This document shows, one piece after another, positions 5,904 to 12,640 of a DNA stretch of 64,000 bases. The translations under genes and the position numbers were made by a program. The notes beneath the pieces are model-generated. The model made no database searches, was not told where the DNA came from, and saw only the letters and a program-made list of their open reading frames with translations. Every line of letters starts with the position of its first letter. Within the stretch, counting starts at the first letter, position 1. Origin of the DNA: Sphingobacterium corticibacterium (lineage in GTDB: Bacteria; Bacteroidota; Bacteroidia; Sphingobacteriales; Sphingobacteriaceae). The stretch lies in NCBI RefSeq assembly GCF_004208525.1, contig NZ_SGIT01000001.1, forward strand, positions 1,674,001-1,738,000. Reading direction: 5' to 3'.

Positions 5904-7262
5904 ATGGCAGTGGAAACAGGAAGAGTATCACGAAAAGATTTTTTAAAAACATCATCTATAGGGCTAGCAGGGGCATTCTTATCACCAAACATCGATCAGT
6001 CTGCGCCAAACACATCCGTCAACAAACAACGTGAAGCAGCCGCCAAGAGCGTCGCTGATACGACGCAAGTTCTAAAGAATGTGCGGTTAGAGACGGGTTT
6101 TATATACGAGAATGAACAGATCGTGGCTACACAGACCGATCTATTCACTATTCGGATTGAAAATGGCAAGATCAAAAGCATCTCGCCAAATGATAAAAAT
6201 CAAGTAGGAACCGATGCATCGGGCTGGCTGATGCTGCCATCCTTTAAGGATATGCATATCCATCTGGACAAAACATTCTACGGCGATAAATGGCAAGCAA
6301 TCGGTCCACGATCTAATGGGGTGAAAGGAATGATTGAATTAGAACAAAAAATCCTACCCGAATTGTTGAAAAATTCCACGTATAAAGCAGAAAAACTGAT
6401 GGAGCTACTTCAATCATACGGTACCAACTTCGCCCGTAGCCACGTCAATATAGAGCCGACATCCAAATTACAGTCTTTAGACAACCTGCAGAAAGCATTG
6501 GAAAACAAAAAGCAATCATTCGGCGCAGAAATAGTTGCCTTTCCACAGCACGGAATCTTCTACACAGACTCCGCTTCTTATCTTAAAGAAGCTGCGCAAC
6601 TAGACATTGATTTTATAGGTGGTCTTGACCCCTACTCTATTGATGGATCGATAGAAAAACCCGTTGATTACATGGTGCAATTAGCATTGGATTACGGCAA
6701 AGGCATTGACATCCATCTTCACGAGTCTGGCAAGACAGGCGTGCAGACGATCGAATACCTGATTGATAAGGCAATCGAAAATCCCGCCTTACGTCACAAG
6801 ACCTACATAAGCCACGCTTTTGCACTGGCCAATATGGACAGAGCTCAGCAGGAAACTATCGCAGAGAAGCTTGCTTCCGCAGGGATAGGTATTGCTTCTT
6901 CTGTTCCGTTCGGCAATACCGTCATGCCTATCCCGACGTTACTAAAATATGGCGTAGAGGTGCTATTAGGTACAGATAGTGTTATTGATCATTGGAACAC
7001 GTTCGGGTCAGGCAGTGTTCTCCAAAAAGCAAATGTAGCAGCACAGCTCTATGGAGCGTCGACCGAATTTGCACTATCACGGATGCTGCGTTTGCCGACC
7101 GCTGGAATACTTCCATTGGATGACCAAGGTGTACAACAATGGCCAAAAGAAGGAGATTTGGCCAGCTTTGCATTGGTCGACGCCTCCTGCTCCGCCGAAG
7201 CAGTATCTCGTATTTCTCAAGTGAAATCACTATACTATGAAGGACACCAAGTTTTTATTTAA
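5904..7262 (+). CDS. Tat-exported amidohydrolase (cytosine deaminase-like)
   Basis: Starting at ATG 5904 the product is about 452 residues. The N-terminus SRKDFLKTSSIGLAGAF is a twin-arginine-type signal written S-R-K, so export is likely but not certain. The catalytic domain has the amidohydrolase metal ligands: HIHLDK (His-x-His on strand 1), HLHESG, a later YISHAF histidine and GTDSV aspartate. The HIHLDKTF form and overall length fit the cytosine deaminase / N-isopropylammelide group. An upstream TTG in frame at 5883 is a less likely start. The gene stands alone; its stop codon is inside a palindrome at 7258-7282. Substrate unknown. Confidence 0.8.
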   Translation: MAVETGRVSRKDFLKTSSIGLAGAFLSPNIDQSAPNTSVNKQREAAAKSVADTTQVLKNVRLETGFIYENEQIVATQTDLFTIRIENGKIKSISPNDKNQVGTDASGWLMLPSFKDMHIHLDKTFYGDKWQAIGPRSNGVKGMIELEQKILPELLKNSTYKAEKLMELLQSYGTNFARSHVNIEPTSKLQSLDNLQKALENKKQSFGAEIVAFPQHGIFYTDSASYLKEAAQLDIDFIGGLDPYSIDGSIEKPVDYMVQLALDYGKGIDIHLHESGKTGVQTIEYLIDKAIENPALRHKTYISHAFALANMDRAQQETIAEKLASAGIGIASSVPFGNTVMPIPTLLKYGVEVLLGTDSVIDHWNTFGSGSVLQKANVAAQLYGASTEFALSRMLRLPTAGILPLDDQGVQQWPKEGDLASFALVDASCSAEAVSRISQVKSLYYEGHQVFI

Positions 7263-7282
7263 GTCGCAAATTGCGACTTAAA
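7258..7282. repeat. Palindrome derived from an ORF6N coding motif
   Basis: TTTAAGTCGCAA, A, TTGCGACTTAAA is a perfect inverted repeat with 12-base arms around one base. It includes the amidohydrolase stop codon. Read as protein it gives KSQIAT, a motif I recall from ORF6N-domain proteins (RSQIATS), and the sequence just after it continues that family. It could now act as a terminator. Confidence 0.65.
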
Positions 7283-7423
7283 GTTGGGGTGGACGTAGAA
7301 AAGCAAGCTATCAAGATGAGCATCCGTATAATAGATGCATTGCTGATGCAAAAGGGATTTTCGACGAGCGACCGTCTTATTGAATTAAATGATATCAATA
7401 ATGCAATCGGAAAGAATAGTTGA
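7261..7423 (+). pseudogene. ORF6N/KilA-N-type DNA-binding protein remnant
   Basis: From 7261 frame 1 reads KSQIAT, stop, SWGGRRK; from 7307 frame 2 reads AIKMSIRIIDALLMQKG and runs to TGA at 7421-7423. As I recall the family, these correspond to the central and following segments of ORF6N-domain proteins (RSQIATS.WGGRR, then an AIxxSIRIIDAF helix), with about 20 codons lost between them. ORF6N proteins are common phage- and mobile-element-associated antirepressors. The remnant has no start. Confidence 0.5.
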
Positions 7424-7562
7424 CTCCCTACAAAAATGCAATGGAAACATAACCTTCCATCGACTTAAAGGTGAAGGCCACGGTATCCAATATCTCTATG
7501 AACACAATCCAGAAATCTATAAATGGATGTTAAAGCAGAGGAAAACAGCAAATAGTAAGTAG
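7401..7562 (+). pseudogene. C-terminal remnant of an alpha/beta-hydrolase (esterase/peptidase)
   Basis: An open frame from 7401 to TAG at 7560-7562 gives MQSERIVDSLQKCNGNITF, RLKGEGHGI with the family catalytic histidine, then a NPEIYKWML helix. This is the usual end of a PHB-depolymerase or prolyl-oligopeptidase-like esterase. Nothing upstream supplies the nucleophile elbow or the acid, so only the last fifty residues remain. It overlaps the ORF6N remnant in another frame. Confidence 0.55.
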
Positions 7563-7767
7563 ATCAATTGCGCCGTCATTTTGACTTTCATAGGGTTTCA
7601 TCAATTTATCTTATCTGTCAAGATTTCATACAGGCTCTTCCTGGCAATTTACAGGTATACAGGGTTTACAGCTAGTCTGGCACTGAATAACGAACTTCAA
7701 TTATTTGCCTAAGGCTTAACGACTAATTCCGATTGCTAGATCAGCATATTTACTGATGTTGGAAATA

Positions 7768-9675
7768 TTATTCCATCCATTCCCAGACACTATGATATTG
7801 ATCTAAGCTGTTCGCATAATCTAAAAAACCTCTGTAAAAATCATGCTCCCCTATTGTAGCGCTATCACCAATAACGATAAGTTTTTTCTTGGCTCTGGTC
7901 ATCGCTACATTCATACGTCGAATGTCTGCTAAAAATCCAATCTGCTGGTTCGTATTACTCCGCGTTAAAGATATATATATAATATCTTTCTCCTGACCTT
8001 GAAAGCTATCAATTGTATGAACTTGAATAGATGGCTGAATAGAAGCTAATAACGCATCAGTTAGGATAATTTCTTTCAATAAGATAGACTGCTGACGGTA
8101 AGGCGCGATAACACCAATACTCGGAAAATCATGTGCGGTATATTTTTTAGACAAGCTTATAACTGTATCCATTAGATGTCTGTAGACAAACAGCGCTTCT
8201 TCCCTATTTGAAATCGCATTATCCTCAATCGTTTCTTCGTATCCGGCACCAGCCGTGTCAATAAAAACTACGGGCTTACTATCATCGATCAAATGCCAAT
8301 CTGCAACTGCTTTGGAAGCAGTCAATTTGCCAGCATAAAGCATCTTAGAGGGGTAAAACATAATCTGTTGATGCATTCGATATTGTACATCTAATAAAAA
8401 TACAATATCAGGAAATCGAGTAAACAATTTCTCAAACAATGTTATATATAGCCCCTGGTCCGACTTGAGCGAAGACTTAATTGTTGGAGGCAATTGACGA
8501 TGGTCACCAGCCATAATCACGCGATTCGCTTTTAAAATCGGAACCCAACAGGCCGGTTCTATGGCCTGTCCTGCTTCATCCATGACTACGGTATGAAAGT
8601 TTCGATCGCGAATACTGGGATGATTAGCACCAATCAAGGTTGTCGTTATAACCTCCGCATTATCCAATATAGTAGTAGAAATATAATCTTGAACAGCATC
8701 TATTTCTTTTCTTATTTTCTTAGCTTCCGCAAATAGTGCTTTTCGTTGTTCACGCTCGGATCTTCCAAAATTACGTTTATATTTGTGTGCTAAATCCAAA
8801 TAGGCGCTCGCTTGTTTTTCGAGTGTCTTACGTTCTTTATTCGCATGATGTGCATCGATACGTGCATCTAAAGTGAGTTGCTGTAAATGTTCAGATACAC
8901 GTATCGGGTTTCCTATACGTACGACGTCTACGCCAACTTTTGCCAAACGCTCTGATAACAAATCTACAGCCGTATTACTTGGAGCAACGACTAGTATTTG
9001 TTTTTTGTTATTTTTTAATAACGCGCTAATTCCTTCGATTAACGTTGTTGTTTTTCCTGTTCCTGGAGGACCATGTAAGATCGTTAATGGATTATCAAGT
9101 AACATGGCCGAAATAGCCAAATTTTGACTAGCATTCAGTTTGGGGTTTTGATAATGAATTTCTTTTTCTTGTAATAATGTCCATGATTCTTTACCCAATA
9201 ACTGCGCTACAATATTTCCTTGTTTAGGATTGGCTAGTCGTGCTTTTGCCTCTTCTAAACCCGCAAACATCTCTCGGTAGGAATACTCATCAAACAACAG
9301 ATCTACCCCTAGCTTTCCTCGTCTAGCCCAATCGGGCAACTCGTCTTCCCGAATAGAAACACGCATGGTATCACGTCCTACATAGCTTATAACGCCTTCT
9401 ATTCGATCTGTTAGCGGATCGTAATTAGAGAATAATGCTACGGGCATTCCAAACCTAAACTTGTGCCCTTCTTCTAAAAAATTAGTTTTTTGAATAGTAA
9501 GGTATAAATAATCGCCTCTTCCTAATTCGGTATTTGAAATAGAAACCGGAAACCAGCTTACCCCCAGCAATCGACGTTCTTGTAATGAGCTATGTAATAG
9601 TAATTTCTCGTGATGAGCAAAATCATGGTCTTTTTCTTCATTTAAAAGAGCGATTTGCTGGTCAAAGTAATTCAT
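7768..9675 (-). CDS. Superfamily 1 DNA/RNA helicase (IGHMBP2/Dna2-like)
   Basis: From ATG 9675 the product is about 635 residues; the upstream start at 9720 only adds a lysine-rich stretch in an AT-run and is less likely. Helicase motifs are in order: motif I GPPGTGKTTT at about 202-211, Ia VVAPSNTAVDLL, motif II VVMDEAGQA, motif III AGDHRQLPPT, motif IV-V VIAPYRQQ and VHTIDSFQGQEKDII, motif VI NVAMTRAKKKLIVIG. The N-terminal 190 residues form the beta-barrel and stalk region of the SMUBP-2 group. It is a monocistronic cytoplasmic ATPase, probably in nucleic acid repair or RNA turnover. Confidence 0.92.
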   Translation of the reverse strand: MNYFDQQIALLNEEKDHDFAHHEKLLLHSSLQERRLLGVSWFPVSISNTELGRGDYLYLTIQKTNFLEEGHKFRFGMPVALFSNYDPLTDRIEGVISYVGRDTMRVSIREDELPDWARRGKLGVDLLFDEYSYREMFAGLEEAKARLANPKQGNIVAQLLGKESWTLLQEKEIHYQNPKLNASQNLAISAMLLDNPLTILHGPPGTGKTTTLIEGISALLKNNKKQILVVAPSNTAVDLLSERLAKVGVDVVRIGNPIRVSEHLQQLTLDARIDAHHANKERKTLEKQASAYLDLAHKYKRNFGRSEREQRKALFAEAKKIRKEIDAVQDYISTTILDNAEVITTTLIGANHPSIRDRNFHTVVMDEAGQAIEPACWVPILKANRVIMAGDHRQLPPTIKSSLKSDQGLYITLFEKLFTRFPDIVFLLDVQYRMHQQIMFYPSKMLYAGKLTASKAVADWHLIDDSKPVVFIDTAGAGYEETIEDNAISNREEALFVYRHLMDTVISLSKKYTAHDFPSIGVIAPYRQQSILLKEIILTDALLASIQPSIQVHTIDSFQGQEKDIIYISLTRSNTNQQIGFLADIRRMNVAMTRAKKKLIVIGDSATIGEHDFYRGFLDYANSLDQYHSVWEWME

Positions 9676-9756
9676 ATTACAAATAAATAGGTTTTTTTTA
9701 TATAAAAAAAACGATACCATTCAATGATGAGCAAAACGAAGGAAGAACGAGTTCAA

Positions 9757-9789
9757 TTTTTTGAGGTCACAAATTGTGACCTCAAAAAA
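9757..9789. repeat. Perfect 33-base palindrome, possible terminator
   Basis: TTTTTTGAGGTCACAA, A, TTGTGACCTCAAAAAA has perfect 16-base arms. It shares the core GTC(A/G)CAAATTG(T/C)GAC with the palindrome at 7258-7282. Flanking T and A runs allow a bidirectional intrinsic terminator; it lies between the GNAT stop and the helicase start, both leftward. Read on the plus strand it also encodes LRSQIVTSKN, an ORF6N-like motif. Confidence 0.65.
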
Positions 9790-9836
9790 CAGAAGGCCAA
9801 GGAGGTAATCGATATACTCCGATGACGTATGTATTA

Positions 9837-9906
9837 TTATTTCCACCAATAGTAATAATTGTGGTTTCCGTCATACTCAAATCCGCAACGTGGATATAAA
9901 TTATTG
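9837..9906 (-). pseudogene. Short C-terminal coding remnant
   Basis: Just after the GNAT stop on the minus strand, another frame gives NNNLYPRCGFEYDGNHNYYYWWK before TAA at 9837-9839, written here as a short peptide of about 23 residues. The strongly aromatic end and RCGFEYDG resemble a protein tail rather than noise. The parent gene is not identified. Confidence 0.3.
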
Positions 9907-10443
9907 TTATTTTGCTTTACACCATTTTTCTTTACTGATTTCGTACACAAAATTCAATCGTGATGTTCCGTCAGCATAGGTTACTATTTCCTCGGTAATT
10001 TTAGCTGCACCAACACGCTCAATGGCTGTCTGTGAACGGATATTATTTGCCCCGATATGGAAATATACTTTTGAAACGTATTGAAAAACATAATCCAGCA
10101 TTGTAGCTTTTACCAATTTGTTTATCCCCTTGCCCCAATATGAAACTGCGTAAAATGTATAACCGATAAAGATACTTTTTTCTAGATCATTGGAATTGTA
10201 TAGCCGTGTGCTTCCAATAATATTTCCTGTTGCTTTATCTACGATTTTAAAAGCACCCTTGCTTTGCAATGCTTCGTCAAAAAACGTTTTGAACACTTCC
10301 TTTTTCCAGCGATCATTATTAGGGTGCTGCTCCCAAATTTTCGGGTCGGATGCTACGGCATACAACGCATCAAAATCTTTTTTCTGCAGAGGATAAAGGA
10401 TTACTTTTTCATTTTCCAATATGAGCTGTCTATTGATATTCAT
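9907..10443 (-). CDS. GNAT N-acetyltransferase, RimJ/RimL type
   Basis: This 178-residue protein has the RimJ/RimL layout: LILENEKVILYPLQKKDFD at the start, GAFKIVDKATGNIIGSTRLY in the middle, and the acetyl-CoA loop YWGKGINK (about 121-128), followed by HIGANNIRSQTAIERVGA. The last motif (NxRSxxxxExxG) is typical of this subfamily, which acetylates protein N-termini or small amines. It is the last gene of the leftward cupin operon, 12 bases after the ferredoxin gene, so its substrate may be related to that pathway. Confidence 0.85.
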   Translation of the reverse strand: MNINRQLILENEKVILYPLQKKDFDALYAVASDPKIWEQHPNNDRWKKEVFKTFFDEALQSKGAFKIVDKATGNIIGSTRLYNSNDLEKSIFIGYTFYAVSYWGKGINKLVKATMLDYVFQYVSKVYFHIGANNIRSQTAIERVGAAKITEEIVTYADGTSRLNFVYEISKEKWCKAK

Positions 10444-10455
10444 TTTCTTAACATA

Positions 10456-10788
10456 TTAAAATTCGTCATAATTTATCTTAATACTGTCACTTATAGAAAC
10501 GGATACACAAGCCAAAATCAAACCTTGCTGTATATGAGCTTCAGATAGGACAAAATTCCGTTTTAACCGTACTTCGCCCTCCTCCAGTTTGCATACACAA
10601 GTGCCACATGTACCTCTACAACAAGAATGTGGAGCATCAACTCCGGCGTTGAGCATTGCATCAAGCAAAGGTATCTGTTTATTCCATAGGATATGCTGTG
10701 TAGTACCGTTCAGTGTTAGTGTTACTTTCACGTGATCCGATTGCTCGTTTTGGGATTCAACAGGGTTGATTTCTTCGTTTACACTCAT
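10456..10788 (-). CDS. 2Fe-2S ferredoxin
   Basis: The 110-residue protein is a plant-type ferredoxin. Cluster ligands are best read as Cys56, Cys61, Cys64 and Cys94 (C-x4-C-x2-C-x29-C within HSCCRGTCGTCVC and LILACV). About 18 acidic, probably disordered residues precede the domain. The CRGTCGTC form is that of ferredoxins serving oxygenases or xanthine-dehydrogenase-type electron transfer. It is in the leftward operon between the thioredoxin-like and GNAT genes. No oxygenase reductase partner lies beside it, so its redox partner is unknown. Confidence 0.88.
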   Translation of the reverse strand: MSVNEEINPVESQNEQSDHVKVTLTLNGTTQHILWNKQIPLLDAMLNAGVDAPHSCCRGTCGTCVCKLEEGEVRLKRNFVLSEAHIQQGLILACVSVSISDSIKINYDEF

Positions 10789-10830
10789 ATTGCATTTAAT
10801 TTTTTTATCATTTCTGAGACAATAATGTAT

Positions 10831-10864
10831 AAAGCCCGAAAAAATCTTGTTGCTTTCGGGCTTT
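10831..10864 (-). terminator. Hairpin between the thioredoxin-like and ferredoxin genes
   Basis: AAAGCCCGAAA and TTTCGGGCTTT form an 11-base stem around a 12-base loop. It follows the thioredoxin-like stop (10875) on the minus strand. It lies inside the operon, so it may act as a partial terminator that lowers ferredoxin and GNAT expression. Confidence 0.6.
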
Positions 10865-10874
10865 TATATGGAGA

Positions 10875-11105
10875 TTACTTCAAATCTTCTATTGAAGCAC
10901 CAAAGTTGATATGTAACACATTACCGTTAGATAAGACCAATGCAGGAACAGATTTTACACCTGCATTTTCTGCATTTTTCAATTTTGTTTTATCTGTACC
11001 TAAATGGACTACTTCAACCTGATTTTCAGGAATAAGATTTAAAATATCCTTTTCTGCGCTTACGCATACAGCACAGCCTGCGTGATAAAAAATTGCTTTT
11101 GTCAT
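10875..11105 (-). CDS. Small thioredoxin-like protein (paralogue of 24715-24948)
   Basis: The 76-residue product opens MTKAIFYHAGCAVC with a CxxC at Cys11 and Cys14, followed by a shortened thioredoxin/glutaredoxin fold including KSVPALVLSNG with the conserved cis-proline turn. It lacks a signal peptide and is cytoplasmic. It is highly similar to the protein at 24715-24948 (same length, most positions identical). Here it is the third gene of the cupin operon, 23 bases after the DapA-like gene. Proteins this short with VPALV probably reduce or carry a specific partner rather than acting as general thioredoxin. Confidence 0.85.
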   Translation of the reverse strand: MTKAIFYHAGCAVCVSAEKDILNLIPENQVEVVHLGTDKTKLKNAENAGVKSVPALVLSNGNVLHINFGASIEDLK

Positions 11106-11128
11106 TTTACGTTGTTTTAGAATTATGT

Positions 11129-12028
11129 TTAATGTTGATAGACTTCCTTATTAATAGCTGAAAGTATACTATCTAGTTCCGCTATTTCATTTTCGTTAAG
11201 TGGCTTCAAAGGGCTTCTCAAACCACCTCCACCTATTTCTAACAAATCTAAACCAGCCTTTATGGAACGAGGCAGCCCTTTTGCCACGATGAATTTTAGC
11301 AAATCAATCTGTTTATAGAATATTCTTTGGGCTTTTACCAAATCGTTCTCCTGTATAGCATCATAAAGAGCGATATTAAGTTCGGGTATGAGATTAGGGG
11401 CTGCCGTACACCAACCTCTCGCTCCGGCTGAAAAAGCAGAAAGTGCTAACGGGTTAGAACCGTTGAAAAATGCGACGTCATCTCCTAATTCTTTTTTCAG
11501 ATAATGCATACGCTGAACATCTCCTGTACTTTCTTTTATCATCGTCACATTCGGAATTTCCAATAAACGTTTTAATAATGCGGGAGACATATCCACACCT
11601 CCTGTTGCAGGATTGTTATATGCCATTATCGGAATGGAAATTTTGGAAGCAACAGTATCATAATGTTTCACAATTTCATCATCGGTTAATTTCCAATAAC
11701 TCATCGGAATAATCATTACTGCCGTAGCACCTGCTTTTTCGGCAAATTGTGCGTGATAAACAGTTTTATCCGTAGTAAGGTTGGAAACACCTACCAATGT
11801 AGGTACCCTGCCATCAACCTGTTGCATTGTTGCTTCGGTTATGGCCTCTTTTTCCACATCATGAAGATAAGGCATGACACCTGTACTTCCCAATGGAGCG
11901 ATACCGTGAGAACCTGTTGTTACCAATCGTTCTACTTGTTTTTTGAACAGTGGAATATCAATATTCTCGTTGCTGTCAAATGGTGTAATCGGGTATGCGA
12001 TTACGCCTTTAAATGGTGCGTTATTCAT
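11129..12028 (-). CDS. DapA/NanA superfamily lyase (dihydrodipicolinate synthase-like)
   Basis: The 299-residue protein is a TIM-barrel class I aldolase of the DapA/N-acetylneuraminate lyase family. The Schiff-base lysine is Lys165 (MIKEST) and the catalytic tyrosine Tyr137 (MAYNNPATG). The pyruvate carboxylate loop reads GSTG at 47-50 and is followed by VM rather than the E of the usual GTTGE, so it is probably not the lysine-biosynthesis DapA but an aldolase or hydratase acting on another 2-keto acid. It lies eight bases after the cupin gene in the leftward operon under the MocR-type regulator. Confidence 0.88.
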   Translation of the reverse strand: MNNAPFKGVIAYPITPFDSNENIDIPLFKKQVERLVTTGSHGIAPLGSTGVMPYLHDVEKEAITEATMQQVDGRVPTLVGVSNLTTDKTVYHAQFAEKAGATAVMIIPMSYWKLTDDEIVKHYDTVASKISIPIMAYNNPATGGVDMSPALLKRLLEIPNVTMIKESTGDVQRMHYLKKELGDDVAFFNGSNPLALSAFSAGARGWCTAAPNLIPELNIALYDAIQENDLVKAQRIFYKQIDLLKFIVAKGLPRSIKAGLDLLEIGGGGLRSPLKPLNENEIAELDSILSAINKEVYQH

Positions 12029-12036
12029 ATTTTTAG

Positions 12037-12540
12037 TTAAAAATCTCTTCCTTCTTCTTCACGCAATGCTACGCCTAAGTTTTGCAGTTGAGGTGCATTT
12101 TCGCAAGCAATGTATTTTGCGGATTCAGTTTCACTTAAATTTTGGTGCTGATGCCAAGCCCAAGAAGGGATATAAACGGCGTCGCCTGCTTCCCATTCCA
12201 CAATTTCGTCTTCTACTCTTGTCCAGCCTTTACCCTCAATAACATATAAAACTGTTTCGTAAGTATGTCGGTGTAAATGTGTTTTCTGTCCGGGCAATAA
12301 GCCTCCGATGGTCATACTTACATTCTTACTCGGTAAGTCCACAAAGAAAACAGGATGTTTTCTTTCTTCCGAAAATTGGTTGTGTACACCTGCGTTTTCA
12401 ACGTTTTTGTGAATGACGTGTGAAGGTTTCACAAAAGTGGGTCTTGCAAATGTTTGATGAAAATCTTTAGAACTGAATTGTTTTTGCGCTGCATGGATTG
12501 ATTTTTTTACTTCTGCCTGATTTGTTTCTACTTTTGACAT
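12037..12540 (-). CDS. Cupin-domain protein (gentisate-dioxygenase-like)
   Basis: This 167-residue protein has a single cupin barrel in its second half. Cupin motif 1 is THLHRHTYETVLYVIEGKG, with His88, His90, His92 and Glu95 as candidate metal ligands; motif 2 is GDAVYIPSWAWHQHQN with His130/His132. The preceding 70 residues are charged and may be an extended arm. Single-domain cupins of this look are related to ring-cleaving dioxygenases and sugar isomerases. It is the first gene of the leftward operon, next to the MocR operator, so it is probably the entry enzyme or a product-binding protein of the pathway. Confidence 0.85.
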   Translation of the reverse strand: MSKVETNQAEVKKSIHAAQKQFSSKDFHQTFARPTFVKPSHVIHKNVENAGVHNQFSEERKHPVFFVDLPSKNVSMTIGGLLPGQKTHLHRHTYETVLYVIEGKGWTRVEDEIVEWEAGDAVYIPSWAWHQHQNLSETESAKYIACENAPQLQNLGVALREEEGRDF

Positions 12541-12578
12541 AGTTTCACTTTTTTACTGTTATTTGCACTATTGCAATA

Positions 12579-12586
12579 CAAAAGTA
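12579..12586 (-). promoter_or_regulatory. -7 box of the cupin operon
   Basis: On the minus strand 12586-12579 reads TACTTTTG, matching TAnnTTTG. The bipartite operator at 12610-12640 begins 23 bases upstream of it, where an activator would be expected to touch the -33 region. Confidence 0.55.
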
Positions 12587-12589
12587 TTG

Positions 12590-12603
12590 TATCTTTGGAC
12601 TAT
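12590..12603 (+). promoter_or_regulatory. -7 box of the MocR gene overlapping a TTGGACTAT half-site
   Basis: TATCTTTG at 12590-12597 runs into GACTAT, forming TTGGACTAT (12595-12603). This half-site is the inverse of ATAGTCCAG at 12632-12640. Binding here would block the -7 box, so the regulator probably represses itself. The same fusion occurs before the VOC gene at 25085-25099. Confidence 0.6.
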
Positions 12604-12609
12604 ATAAAT

Positions 12610-12640
12610 GATACAGTTTTAACAAAAATAGATAGTCCAG
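12610..12640. promoter_or_regulatory. Bipartite MocR operator, locus 1
   Basis: GATACAGTTT (12610-12619), nine variable bases, then TAGATAGTCCAG (12629-12640). The element ends exactly at the MocR start codon. The identical arrangement occurs at 25013-25043, with the two blocks conserved and the nine central bases changed, which is the pattern of a real two-part binding site. Confidence 0.7.

Noticed and set aside
10732-11022. Plus-strand 96-codon frame over the ferredoxin/thioredoxin-like genes
   Set aside because: It is antisense to two well-supported genes and crosses their terminator.
11129-12028. Lysine-biosynthesis dapA
   Set aside because: The carboxylate-binding GTTGE loop reads GSTGVM and the gene sits in a regulated operon with a cupin and ferredoxin, so another reaction is more likely.
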